From Isoetes taiwanensis (lineage: Eukaryota > Streptophyta > Lycopodiopsida > Isoetales > Isoetaceae), in the NCBI GenBank assembly GCA_021234155.1, contig JAJEKV010000009.1, positions 8,626,546-8,690,545 on the forward strand: 64,000 nt of DNA, given 5' to 3'. Below, in pieces: positions 12,344 to 23,971 of the stretch. Position 1 is the first letter of the stretch. Every line of letters begins with the position of its first letter. A program made the translations under genes and the position numbers. Below the pieces are notes generated by a model. That model had not been told where the DNA came from, made no database searches, and saw nothing but the letters and a program-made list of their open reading frames with translations.

Positions 12344-12935
12344 CAGCCCAAGAAATGAAGGGGAATGTAGAATTAAGCATGGATCCAAGTGAAGAAATGA
12401 GGGTTGTAAGGGATCGCAGGTATGATCAGTTCGCCCAAAAATGGCTTTACCAAGTAGGTGCCTGCACGAAAACCTACAGCAGAAAGGTGGAACTCGAGAA
12501 TCACAGGTTCAACGTGCATGAGATATATGAAAATTTTAAGGTTCCAGATGCCCCAAGGGGTTGTATACCCAAGAATCCAGTTGAGGTGAGGATTAGAAAT
12601 TATGGAAAGGTTGCCATGCAGAGATTCCTTGATCCAGACTTCAAATTCAGCCACAATCTTTAGAGAAAACTTTAGAGGGCAAGGGCGAGGGCAAAAAATA
12701 TGGCAGATGATTAAATTGCCCTCGGCCTTCTTGATGCTACAGCACGAAACGAGTTCATTAATCTGAAGGTGTGGAGAAAGGAGTCCCAGGAACTTGAATG
12801 CCAGAAAGACCGAATAATGGAGATCAAGGCAAGGATCAGGAACCGACATGGGAATATCTTGACAGACCATGATTTCTTTGGTGATTTGAGCTTGGAGCAG
12901 CACCAATTGAATGAGGATAATGTGAACGAGGAGGT
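12061..12935 (+). pseudogene. Zinc-finger-like gene fragment
   Basis: After the second MEESINLELSLNTSIN block, a clean frame at 12355-12663 encodes EEMRVVRDRRYDQFAQKWLY, then GACTKTYSRKVELENHRFNV and HE. This fits a C2H2 finger (C-x2-C-x12-H-x4-H) in which the first cysteine reads Val (GTA). A second frame at about 12720-12935 encodes LGLLDATARNEFINL and a charged helix RKESQELECQKDRIMEIKAR. A stop at 12661 separates the two. I do not recognise the family. Fragmentation, duplicated upstream exons and the abrupt junction with a dispersed repeat at 12938 point to a captured or decayed copy. Confidence 0.45.
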
Positions 12936-12937
12936 AG

Positions 12938-13138
12938 CCCTTCGGGGCCTTGGGAATTGTGTAGGAATGTTATGTACATCTCTATAGGTGCTCATGCCTA
13001 AGACAATGTAGCCTTAAAGGCCACTTGTAGCTGCACTACACTACCCTGTCCTGTGCATGGCACCTATATTGACATAGATTTGAAAATGTAGCACACAAAC
13101 ATGTAGTTTGAATATCTAGCATAACCTTTAATATCCTA
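12938..13138. repeat. Dispersed repeat, copy 2 of 2
   Basis: Same block as 6988-7190, same orientation, about 90 percent identical. It stops at 13138, directly against the palindrome-bearing segment. Confidence 0.85.
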
Positions 13139-13184
13139 CAAGAAATTTATCGCGGCGGCCAAGGCCGCCGCGAACATTTCTCTT
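13139..13184. repeat. GC-rich palindrome, copy 1 (possible transposon terminus)
   Basis: A perfect 10-bp stem CGCGGCGGCC with an AA loop (13151-13172) sits between CAAGAAATTTAT and AACATTTCTCTT, which are themselves weakly inverted. The same 46-bp sequence lies in opposite orientation at 62856-62901, and half of it at 63839-63870. CTACAAGAAATT at the outer edge resembles CACTA-type termini, though the CAC start is not intact. Confidence 0.6.
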
Positions 13185-13350
13185 TATCAAACATTATGTT
13201 AAGTCAGAACGATATCAATTCTAGACATGTGAAAACCAAAGCAATACCTATGCTCGGCTGCCGTGAACATTTCTCTTTATCAAACGTTATGCTAAGTCAG
13301 AACGATATCAATTCTGGACATGTGAAAGCCAAAGCAATACCTATGCTTGA
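13172..13350. repeat. Two-copy tandem repeat, 93-bp period
   Basis: gaacatttctctttatcaaa through aagcaatacctatgct occurs at 13172-13264 and 13265-13350 with about five differences. Unit 2 begins with a decayed palindrome half (cggctgccgtg), so the repeat unit includes the palindrome edge. Such subterminal repeats are usual in class II transposons. Confidence 0.8.
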
Positions 13351-14943
13351 AGGTTTAGAACCTCCATATGTTTAGAACCTCTAGAAGCACACATGCATTC
13401 ATCTATACAAATACCTCGATGAAATTAGCTCAAGAGAAATAGTAAACATGTGGTTACGGCGCATTAGCTCAAGAGAAATAGTAAACACGAGGCATAAGGT
13501 CACGGATGTGTTTATATTTGCTCAATGCAATTCCCCAAGTATGAGATGGACCTCTTCATTCGGTTCGTGAACTACTGCAACAATAATTGGGCCTCCATTT
13601 TAACCTCTCAATATACGCTTCTTAAACCATTTTGTAGTTCTTAGAACCATTTTGTAGCTCTAAGATGATCAAAGTAGTGATTCTTTGAATATTTGTTACA
13701 ACCCATTAAATTATTTGACATAAAAATCGGTGCCTTAACATTTCAGTGCATTGCTTAAAACCTTGCTAGGGTTATTTTTTTATGCAGCCTTGTTAATAAG
13801 CACATAATAGAAGTTGGTATCAATCCAACCAGAGTATTTCTGTATCAATTGCTAGTCGGATAGAGCCTCAAGGAAATATCATCTATAGAATCAAACTTTT
13901 GCTTGTCTTATGAATATATTCCCAATGATAGTATTCAAATGTTCTTGTCCATAAGAGGAGCTTTTGCATGAAAATAATCCAGGTAGAAGAAGTCCATAGA
14001 TCCGCTCAGCAGACTCCAACTATAAAAATAATGAAAACTCTGGAATTACAGAGTTGGACGAGTCTATGACCATAGACCTAGCCCAAGAACAACACATTAG
14101 CGAACAATTCAACATGAATTAGACAATCTGAGAATCTTGAATTAACATTACCAAACCGGTGTTCAAAAACCCCTTGTTCTTACCATTTGATGGCGTGCAC
14201 AAACTGACAGCTCTACTCCAGAACTCCCAGACCAACATATCATGCCAAATGCTCATGCAACTTGTATTTATAACAAAATGTACCTCATAAATAATCTATA
14301 CGAAACAATTTCCACTTGATTCCGGCAAAAGTTCCACTCAATACACCTATCTTGTTGCAGAATTAGATCCGACCACAAAAAAACATCAGCATTCTTTAAC
14401 TGGTCAGATACCGCGAGTTCCAACCAAATCATCACCAAACTCACATAGATCTGAGATCCAAAAACAGACACAGCCAAATCACATCAATCATGAGAATAGA
14501 CACCAGTTCTTCCAGGTACTGTACTTTTCTAATTTGCAAAACTTTCAGTCTACTCTTGTCTACTCTTGTGCTTGCCTAATTTTGTCATATTTGCAAGACT
14601 CACAGTCTAACCCTGTCTGCACAGCCTTGTGAAGACATGCAGATGGAAAAAGCTACAGTTAACGATATAATCTCAGTCTATAGTTGTCTTCACGAATATG
14701 AGAGCACGACTGAATATACGATGTAAAAACACAATGTCAAAGAGGTTCAGCCAAGTACATACCTATAAATGAAAGAAAATCTATACATGAAGGTGTGGCA
14801 ATGCAAACATAGAATATCTTTTAGCATCTCTAGATTAGCTTGAAGCCAGTGAGATTTATACCAGTTGAGCTGCTATAACAGTTGCAAGAAGGAGAAGTTC
14901 GAGATGCTCCACAAAAGACTAACTCCTTGATCTTGTCACAAAT
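13351..14943. other. No gene seen
   Basis: AT-rich sequence with short open frames only. A 69-codon minus-strand frame at 14268-14477 has no recognisable motif. It may hold further introns or exons of the minus-strand fragment duplicated just to its right, but none could be supported. Confidence 0.45.
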
Positions 14944-15296
14944 ATTAAAGACTGCCTTATTATGCTGACTTATAAATATAATGCAGAGTAATCTTGGAAG
15001 AGGAAGCCTGTATGCTAGACTACTTTATTAATTATCACATGGCAAATCGACATTAAAATCAGGATAGATGGACAGGAAAATGGAAGCCTGCATCTGTCTG
15101 TCCCTTGTCCTATTGGCAAGAGAGTCTTTTTCTAAGAAAATGTTAAGAGACATCAATTAACTGAGCCTCATTTAAGTGCATTTTAAGATGTTATCAGAAG
15201 TTCACGGATTTGTGACATGTAGGACTAAGAAAGTTCCTATACATAAACAAAGTGCGCTCATAATTTAGCTACTTCACATTTCTCATAATAATGCAC

Positions 15297-15637
15297 CTCA
15301 ATAATGCTGCACCAGCATGTATTCCAGGCAATCCACAAGAAATTTCGTCACATAATGAGTCACTGGAGATGGAAACGAAATCCTGAAAGGAGTCACAGTA
15401 CAAAAAAAATTGTTAAGAAGCTGCAAGAAAGTTCTAGAGAAAGAGAATTTCTCAGACAGCAGCAGTGGACTGCTTATTGCAACATTAAAGGTCTTGAATT
15501 TTGTGCCATTCATAGAACGTGGTGTTTAAATGATATACCTTGTTGTCATCCTCGATGACAAATTCCGATAATGGCCTGCACAAGTAGTTGAACTCAGGAG
15601 GCATACCAATTGGTAGGTTATTCCTCCAGCACTCTGC
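15297..15637 (-). pseudogene. Exon-like blocks of an unrecognised gene, copy 1
   Basis: Two open blocks on the minus strand have proper splice borders. Block A (15637-15539, 99 bp) follows TTATTTAG and ends before GTATAT; it encodes AECWRNNLPIGMPPEFNYL then CRPLSEFVIEDDNK. Block B (15382-15297, 86 bp) follows CCTTTCAG and ends before GTGCAT; it encodes DFVSISSDSLCDEISC then GLPGIHAGAALL. The blocks read as ordinary protein and both stay open. I do not recognise the protein. No start, further exons or termination were found, so it is a gene fragment, perhaps transposon-captured. The plus-strand 84-codon frame over the same bases is a shadow. Confidence 0.4.
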
Positions 15638-16322
15638 CTAAATAAAGTACATGTAATAAAGTCATCAAATAAGCCATTGCAATCTGAAAGAAGGAATCAG
15701 ATCTTCCTTGTTGGCCAATTGAGTTGCACAAAACTCCCCTGCCATCATGGCATAATAATCGCAAAATTAGCATAACCCTCCAATCCCTTCATGTTACTGC
15801 TGGCTGGACATTAGAGATGCCATCTAGTACCAAGTAAATGAAGGGATTCCCATACGTTCAAAATGCTAGATAAGCTAACAAGTAAGTAATTAAGAAACAA
15901 AATACAGTGGTAAAGCTTATTATGGAAGAACGATTTCTTGGTGAAGCAGAAAGAGCGATTTCTTTATATTAAAGACTGCCTTATTATGTTGACTTATAAA
16001 TATAATGCAGAGTAATCTTGGAAGAGGAAGCCTGTATGCTAGACTACCTTATTAATTATCACATGGCAAATCGACATTAAAATCAGGACAGATGGACAGG
16101 AAAATGGAGGCCTGCATTTGTCTGTCCCTTGTCCTATTGGCAAGAGAGTCTTTTTCTAAGAAAATGTTAAGAGACATCAATTAACTGAGCCTCATTTAAG
16201 TGCATTTTAAGATGTTATCAGAAGTTCACGGATTTGTGACATATGTAGGACTAAGAAAGTTCCTATACATAAACAAAGTGCGCTCATAATTTAGTTACTT
16301 CACATTTCTCATAATAATGCAC

Positions 16323-16663
16323 CTCAATAATGCTGCACCAGCATGTATTCCAGGCAATCCACAAGAAATTTCGTCACATAATGAGTCACTGGAGATGGAA
16401 ACGAAATCCTGAAAGGAGTCACAGTACAAAAAAAATTGTTAAGAAGCTGCAAGAAAGTTCTAGAGAAAGAGAATTTCTCAGACAGCAGCAGTGGACTGCT
16501 TATTGCAACATTAAAGGTCTTGAATTTTGTGCCATTCATAGAAAGTGGTGTTTAAATGATATACCTTGTTGTCATCCTCGATGACAAATTCCGATAATGG
16601 CCTGCACAAGTAGTTGAACTCAGGAGGCATACCAATTGGTAGGTTATTCCTCCAGCACTCTGC
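16323..16663 (-). pseudogene. Exon-like blocks of an unrecognised gene, copy 2
   Basis: Exact second copy of the two exon-like blocks, at 16663-16565 and 16408-16323, created by the 1.02-kb tandem duplication. Reading frames and splice borders are retained in both copies. Confidence 0.4.
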
Positions 16664-16993
16664 CTAAATAAAGTACATGTAATAAAGTCATCAAAAATAA
16701 GCCATTGCAATCTGAAAGAAGGAATCAGATCTTCCTTGTTGGCCAATTGAGTTGCACAAAACTCCCCTGCCATCATGGCATAATAATCGCAAAATTAGCA
16801 TAACCCTCCAATCCCTTCATGTTACTGCTGGCTGGACATTAGAGATGCCATCTAGTACCAAGTAAATGAAGGGATTCCCATACGTTCAAAATGCTAGATA
16901 AGCTAACAAGTAAGTAATTAAGAAACAAAATACAGTGGTAAAGCTTATTATGGAAGAACGATTTCTTGGTAAAGCAGGAAGAGCGATTTCTGT

Positions 16994-18454
16994 AACAAAG
17001 GTCCGGTTGCACCAAACCGAGCAGATCTTCTATATGACCATCTTCTATATGCGCAGAGCTTGTGACCTCCCCAAATACGGAAGCCCAGCCGCTTTTGCAA
17101 ACGCAGGGCCTCCACAGATCTGCCGGAATAATTTATATGCAAGAAAAACTCACCTAGAAATCCTGCCGGAATTTTGTACCCAGGAAAAAGACGGTATACG
17201 TGTCACTTAAATATTAAGGCACAAAAGAATCGAATCTAAGGAGAAAAACATATATGTGTAGATATCTATTGTTTAAATCTACTTACTTAAAAAGTTTCTG
17301 GGGTGGGGTGTCTCCCTTTTTCCGGCCGCCGGTAACACTTCTTTTTCTGGCCAAAAGCGTGAATTTGGCATCGGAATTATTTTTTGGGAGGCTGAAGTTT
17401 TCGAAGATCCGGCAGGTTTGGCTCGGTTTAGGGTTGGCAGACGTTTAGGGCACTTTTAGCACAATTTTTAGGGGGTTTGGCACAGCTAATTCAACGTTCG
17501 CATCATTTTTCTGGCAGATGCCCGCCATTTTCGGGATCCCTCCGCTTTCATTCATTTCTTCATTCCTTCAAAATGCAGCTTCAGAGCTCACAGAGACCCT
17601 ACCTTTCACGGATTCTAGCGCCCAAGCTATCACGGATTCAAGCGCCCAGAGGTGAAATGATTTCGGTTCATTCTTCTTTGATTTTTGCGCAGGCAGATCT
17701 CTCATGAGGATGGGTTTTTTGCAGAAACAGGAAGTTTCTCATCGATTTTATTTCATTTCTGGCTGGGTCTGCTGAGGCTTCGAACATTGGAGCCGTTCAT
17801 TTGCTTGAGGCTTCGAACATTGGAGCCGTTTGCAGCTCCTTGCATTAAATGCGGAGCCCGTTCTTACCTTAAGAGGTTTGTTTTTTTTCAGTTTCTTTTA
17901 CCTTTTCATTCTTCAACGATACTAATATCTTCAACTTTGTGAATCTGTATTTTGCAGGAAACTGTGTCTTGAAAGAGTTGCAGGCCAGGTCTCCAAAGGT
18001 GACAGATCATGCAAGTATATGTTATACGAAATCTTATTATTTAGTTCATTAGATGTGCCCCCGCCGGCGAAAAGAATATATTACAGAGGTCATTGCAAAA
18101 GCGAGGTCGTTCTATTTTGTTTTCTTAATTTTAATTATTTGTGGCAAAGCGGATAAGCTTAAAACGATAAGCGACTTTTTGCGGGATGAGCTCTTCTTTC
18201 CTCATTTCTTCTCTGATTTAGGCAAAACTTAGGTCTTAGACCTGATTTCTTTTCAGAGGCTGTCTTATTTACCTTCCAGTTGTTCGTTGATACAATCACA
18301 AATATGTCTATGTGTAAATAAAAGCAGTAGGTACTCTGAAATGAATTTATTTCTAATGTCTTTAGTTGCTGACCATTGATCCTCATGTGGTATTTATTTT
18401 TATGTACCTGTATGATTTATTAGCGCTGATAACGCAGCAATTGTAATTCTGCAG
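16994..18454 (+). other. Leader region before the RepHel gene
   Basis: No gene supported. The region is more GC-rich than its flanks, has CCGGC-containing stretches near 17325, and contains two doubled motifs: a 24-bp gaggcttcgaacattggagc unit at 17774 and 17807, and cacggattc(t/a)agcgccca at about 17606 and 17632. A block at about 17958-17997 ends GCAG and could be a non-coding exon. The Helitron 5' end (TC after A) should lie here or further left but could not be fixed. Confidence 0.4.
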
Positions 18455-21400
18455 ATCGAGGTTACTATTCTGTGGAAATTGTCTCTCTTTTGGTAGCAAA
18501 GTGCGTTATCGAGAATCACTATCTTACAGGGGAAGCAGGCAGATCACCTCCTCCTCATGACCTTGGTAACATGGATCATAGATGTTTGTATTGCGGGGCT
18601 ATGCAGTGGACGGAAGAACTCACAGTTAAAAAGAAATGCAAGGTATGTGCTGATGGAAATGTGCAGCTGCCATTGATTCCAGAACCACCACGGGCATTGT
18701 TTGACCTATATACGAGAACAGATAGTTTGGGTGATCACTTTCGCACGAACATTAGAAAGTACAATAATATTTTTTTCGTTTGCCTCAGTGGGGGTGAAAA
18801 TTGATGAGGCGTTGGCAAATGCTATTGGTGGAGCTTATACTTTTAGGGTCAATGGCCGCATGTGCCATAAGATGGGAACATTATTGCCACCGCAAGGGCA
18901 TCAAGAGCATGCAAAATTTGCACAGATATACATCATGGATGGCGAGGACATGCAAGTTGAACGAAGGATCTCCATTTTTGATGGATTGAGGCAAGAAATA
19001 GTGGTGCGATTCTTGCAGCCCTTATGATGAGTACAATCCATTTGTTAGCATATTCTTGAGCCTAGCCACAGTTATGCGTGTCCATCCAACCATGGATATC
19101 CGCTTATATACCTTCTTGCAATGTGCAGAATCCTGTGAGGAGGCAATATAATGCTCCAACTGTAAATGAGGTGGCTGTCTTAATGCCTGTCGATGATAAG
19201 CCCGAAGATGGTCAGAGGGACATTATTATACACTCTAAGGATGGTGGCGTGAGGTTTATAGATGCATATCACTCAGCGTATGATCCATTGCACTTTGTGC
19301 TGCTACTTCCCTATGGTACGGATGGATGGCATCTTAAAATACCTCATGGACCGGATAGGCGCAAAGGAAGTAACTATTATGGAGTACTACGGATATCATC
19401 ATTCACGCGTCAAGGGCATGCATCTCCCCTTCACATGGCTGGCCGATTGTTTCAAGAATACATTTGTGATATGTTTGCGAAGATGGAGCAAGAAAGACTG
19501 CAATTCATAGTGTTGAATCAACACACCATTCGAAAAGACATGTTACAGGGCATTATGGACTTTGAAGGAGACGATGCAAACGCTATTGGCCGAAAAGTTG
19601 TGTTACCATCCTCACATACGGGAGGTCCGAGATACATGACCCAACGATATCAGGATGCTATGTCTATTGTTCGCGAACATGGCAGGCCGGACCTCTTTAT
19701 AACCATGACTGCCAATGCAAATTGGGAAGAGATTAGGAGGGAATTATTGTATGGTCAATCGCCAAGTGATCGGCCAGAGTTAGTGGCTAGAGTATTCCAT
19801 ATGAAGGTAAAGGAGCTGATAGATCTGATAACTAATCGTGGTATATTCGGCCGCATAATTGCAAAAGTCTATGTCATTGAGTTTCAGAAGAGAGGCTTGC
19901 CACATGTACATTTGTTGACTATGTTGGATCAGGATGACAAGCCCTTCACAGCCGAAGAGATTGATCAAATAATTTGTGCTGAAATACCAGACAAAGATCT
20001 ATATCCTGAATTGTATGAGGTAGTCACCCGTAATATGATGCATGGGCCATGTGGTATTGGATATCCGAATAGTCCGTGCATGCAAGAAGGTAAGTGTACA
20101 AAACATTATCCACGTGCATTTTCAGATGAGACGACAGTTGTTGACGGATATCCGTTGTACCGAAGAAGGGATGATGGCCGAAAGGTGAAAAAAGGGGATA
20201 TAGATTTAGATAACAGATGGGTTGTGCCATATAATCCGTGGCTGACATCGTATTTCAAGTGCCATATCAATGTTGAGGTGTGTCTTTGCCGTAAAAGGCT
20301 GTTAAATATCTCTACAAATATGTCTACAAAGGGCCCTGATATGATCAATGTGAACTTAGAAGCGGAAAGTGATGGTGCATCTACTAGCAGCGTGCCAGAC
20401 CCACCGTAAACCATGATGAGGTTGAGCAATACTTGAATGCACGCTATTTCTCCGAAACACGAGGCATCATGGAGAATCCTCTCATATGAAATACGACAGC
20501 ATTTCCTCATGTGACTAGATTGGTCATGCATCTCCCAATGCAACAAGATGTATACTATCGAGAAGGTATGAGCATGGGCGATTATAAGAAGCAAGAATAA
20601 TGGAACAACATTGACAAAGATTTTTCGAGATGAATGCATCACGGGGTAGAGAGGTCGCTCAATTGCTCTATCATGATTTTCCTAAGAAGTTTACCTACGA
20701 TCAACCCAAATCGAAAAAATGGAAGGTCGAGAGAATACCCGAAGTTTCCCACTATTGGGCGTATGTACTTTGTTAATCCTTCGAAGGAGAGCGATACTAT
20801 TTACGACTCTGTTGACCCGCGTGTGAGTGCAATTAGTTTTGAAGATTTACGCTCTTTTTGGCGGGGAGTTGTGTGCAACATATAAAAAAGCTTGCATTAA
20901 ATGGTGGGTTGCTTCGTGATGACCGAGAATGGCTTGAGTCTCTTCAAGAAGCGGCGTGGGGTATGCCACCACAATTCTGCGGCACATGTTCGCCATGATC
21001 CTTTCAAATTGTGAACCATCGAATCCACTACAAGCGTGGGAAGAAGTCAAGCTTTCTATGATCGATGACTTCTTGCATGAGGCAATGAAGGGTTGCGAGA
21101 AGATCAAAGTGTAAATATCTGCGATCAATTATTTGACATGGCACTCCTAGACATTGAAGATCATATGAATTACGTGGGCGATCCTTAAGGGAGTTTTATT
21201 TCATTCTTCCCGGCGTGCAATAGATCCATATATGATATTTCGGGATGAGGTGTTTCAAGAAGATATGGTAGAAGTGCAAGAAGGCGTGGACGCTTATATC
21301 ACGACCAGCGTGTTATCTTCGACCGTGTGATCGATGAGCATGTGATGTTAGAAAAAGGGCGGGTGTTTTTCGTTCATGGTGCGGCGGCTCGGGGAAAGAG

Positions 21401-22716
21401 TTTTCTTTTAACACCATGTTATCTTATGTTCGTGCCAAAGGTATCATTGCCTTTGGGCGGTTGCGTCTTGAAATTGCATCCACCTTATTGAAGGGTGGGC
21501 GCCTTTGCACATTCAAGGTTCAAGATACCGATAAACATAGATGAAACGTCAACGTGCAATATTCCAAAGCGATCGGAGTTGGCAAAATTGATAAGAGCGA
21601 CTTCATGATTATATGGGATGAGGCCCCAATGATGCATAAATATGTTTATGAAGCCTTTGGATAGAACACTCCGTGGCGTGATGTCATGTGACAAATTGTT
21701 TGGGGGACTCATTGTTGTTTTGGGAGGAGATTTTTTAAGCCCGGCTTCCACAGTGGTTCCACGAGGAAATCGCCCCCAAATTGTGCATGCTTCCTTGAAA
21801 TGCTCTTACATATGGGATCATGTCGAGGAACATAAGCTTAACGTAAACATCACGGTAATGAGCGATTGTGGGAAGAGACGCGGAAGAGCAAAAAGGCGTT
21901 TGCGAGTATCTTTTACGAGTTGGAGATGGACTTGAGACCACGTTTCCCAATATTGGATCGGATGTGATCGTCTTCGGAAGAGATTTGTGTGAAGTCCCAA
22001 GACTTAAATGACTTGCTAGCCGTGACATTCCCTCGATGTTTCAACGAATTATGGAAGTGTGTCCTATTGGGTGCAAAGGGGTATACTTACGCGCCACTGA
22101 ATGATGATGTTGATGAAGTAAACAAGAGGATGATGAGTGGTTGCTGCTGCACCTATTGATTATTCTGATCTTGTCCGAGTACATTAATGAGAATGACGCA
22201 GGGTCTATCCTATCGAATTTTTGAATGCACAAACTCAGAGTGGGATGCCTCCTCATCAATTAACTTTGAAGGTTGGCATGATTGTCATGTTATTGAGGTC
22301 TGTTTCTACGTAAAGGGACTTTACAATGGCACTTCGCCTCATTATCGTTCATTGGGAAGGCGCTATAGATGCCGAGATTGTCCTTTGGAAAGAATATTGG
22401 AAGCCGAGTGTTCATATTTAGAATACCTTTGGTGCCCAATAATCTGAGAACTCCCATTTCGGTTTGGCGCATCACTGTTTCCATTGCGTCCGGCTTTTGG
22501 TATGACAATCAACAAGTCCCAAGGCCAAACAATGAAAATGGTGGGTTTGTATTTGCCAAATCCAATATTCATCCCGAGGACAACTCTATGTGGCACTCTC
22601 GAGCTCAAGGAATCCAAGGTATAAAGGTACTCATTCTATCGAAGGATGGAGATGCTTCAAGAGATGTCGACAGATCACGATATACAACAAATATAGTATA
22701 CAAAGAACTCCTCTAA
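18455..22716 (+). pseudogene. Helitron RepHel (HUH nuclease-helicase), decayed
   Basis: An acceptor TTCTGCAG at 18454 opens a plant-type Helitron protein. In order: HDLGNMDHRCLYCGAMQW with a following CKVC (18560-18650), the N-domain VGVKIDEALANAIGGAYTFR to FAQIYIMD (18790-18950), and a 443-codon frame (19078-20409) with FxKRGLPHVHLLTML, whose HVH at 19903-19911 is the HUH motif. The tyrosine region (20285-20335) still reads KYLYKYVYKGP in a shifted frame, so small insertions disrupt the catalytic Tyr pair. The helicase half survives in pieces: HGAAARGKSF at 21376 replaces GPGGTGKT (Walker A lost), IIWDEAPM (Walker B) at 21608, and FPLRPAFGMTINKSQGQT at 22477. It ends naturally at NIVYKELL and a stop. 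Many stops and frameshifts make it inactive. Role when intact: nicking and rolling-circle transposition. Confidence 0.9.
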
Positions 22717-22835
22717 GTGTGAGTTTAATACTTACAAATCACAACTTCTAATTTCTCTTTGTTCTCATTGATATCTTCTACTTTCTTTCTTTCTTTTTAT
22801 TTTTATCTTACTTCTTGACATCTTCATTCATGTAG

Positions 22836-23601
22836 ATGGTGCGTATTTTGGTCCCGTGGTATGTCTTGGTCACCATGTCGCCGAATGCCTAAAAAGGGTG
22901 ATAGGAGCTACCACATCTCCCCGTGTTACTTATGTCATACGCGCTCTTGGATCATGGTATGACTGGGAACGAAAATACCATGCTCATGTACGTGGGGTAG
23001 CAAGCGTGGAAGTTGAGGAGCTCATTGCAAAGCTCAAAGAAATATTTAACACTGACGAGGTTGTCAAGTTGGAGCGCTTTATCCAACTAATTGATGACTT
23101 CCTGTTTGCTCAAGTTTATCCGAGGGAACGTTGTTTACGCGGATGTGCTATGAGAGAGGTGGGTGGAGACTAGAGAACATGTATATCTATTTATCGGGTA
23201 ATGTAGTGCTTTGACTAACCTTCGATTGTTTGTCTTTTTTTTATCAGATGAGAAACGACACCGTGCACTGGCGAATTGGTGTTTTGGTAGCAAAAGAACT
23301 CACTTGCATTGGAATATGTAATGGAACACTTTTTAGGGTCTACAAATCATTTCTTCCCGATGCGGTATCTGATTCCGTTGTACGAGCCTACCTTCGGAAT
23401 GAGTTGTCTCATGTGCTCGATAATCGTGAGAAGTCATGGGCAGTTCGAATCAATGACTCGCCTGTACATTTCACTTTTACCCCGGCTAGGATGTTATCTG
23501 TCGGAGAAGTGAATATATCACGTGAGCATCCAATGAAGTACAACATTAGGCCCTTGGTGATGTGCGCCATGTGGAGATGTATATTTAGAGTTCCATCGTG
23601 A
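22836..23601 (+). CDS. Two-exon gene of unknown function beside the RepHel gene
   Basis: Exon a (22836-23158) follows CATGTAG and encodes GAYFGPVVCLGHHVAECLKR, LGSWYDWERKYHAHVRGVA and a helical part VEELIAKLKEIFNTDEVVKL. Its donor GAG|GTGGGT and the acceptor TTTATCAG|ATG at 23247 keep phase, giving an 89-nt intron. Exon b (23248-23601) encodes MRNDTVHWRIGVLVAKELTC to a stop after WRCIFRVPS. Together there are about 224 open codons with no break, in contrast to the riddled helicase 120 bp upstream. The start codon is not certain. No OB-fold (RPA-like) or other family was recognised. It lies between the helicase stop and the Helitron 3' end, same strand, so it is either element cargo or an accessory gene. 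Confidence 0.5.
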
Positions 23602-23934
23602 ACTAAAATATCAATGAGCCAAGACAAGATTTTGTGTTTTATATATTTTTGTGCTTATTTCTTATTGATATACTTAACTACTTCTAAGAGTGACATTTTT
23701 AAACGTGTGCCTCGGATTTGTCTTTCCAGATTTTTTGCCTTCAATGGTAGATTAAACTATCTCCTACATTCCTTATAAACATTGTTTTCTCTATTGAAAT
23801 CCATGAAACGCAAAGATTATATTATTTCAATAACAAATTTTTTTACAAAAGCAAATAACGTCAAAATTTCACATATCGACGTTTGAGGCACATATTTACT
23901 AGGGTGTTAAAGCCAAGAAAAAGCACATGCCCAG

Positions 23935-23971
23935 GACATTAGCCCGGCAACGCCGGGCACACGTTTACTAG
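23935..23971 (+). mobile_element. Helitron 3' terminus A
   Basis: A stem GCCCGGC-AAC-GCCGGGC (23942-23958) is followed after 9 nt by CTAG (23968-23971) and a T. This is the classical Helitron 3' end: a hairpin shortly before CTRR, inserted between A and T. It lies downstream of the RepHel and unknown genes in the same orientation and probably closes that element. Near-identical to terminus at 32706-32742. Confidence 0.8.

Larger units (their letters stand above)
14944..16993. repeat. Recent 1.02-kb tandem duplication
   Basis: Unit 1 (14944-15967) and unit 2 (15968-16993) are about 98-99 percent identical along their whole length, from attaaagactgccttattat to gaagagcgatttct. Differences include a 2-bp insertion (acatgtagg against acatatgtagg) and scattered substitutions. 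The junction is direct with no intervening sequence, as expected of unequal exchange or replication slippage. It is the youngest large duplication in the window. Confidence 0.95.

Noticed and set aside
13139-13184. Helitron 3' end at the GC palindrome
   Set aside because: The strong hairpin is not followed by CTRR within about 12 nt on either strand.
15304-15558. Plus-strand 84-codon frame, duplicated at 16330
   Set aside because: It is antisense to the better-bordered minus-strand exon-like blocks and is duplicated only because the whole 1.02-kb unit is.
20106-20642. 178-codon minus-strand frame
   Set aside because: Antisense shadow of the Helitron Rep coding region.
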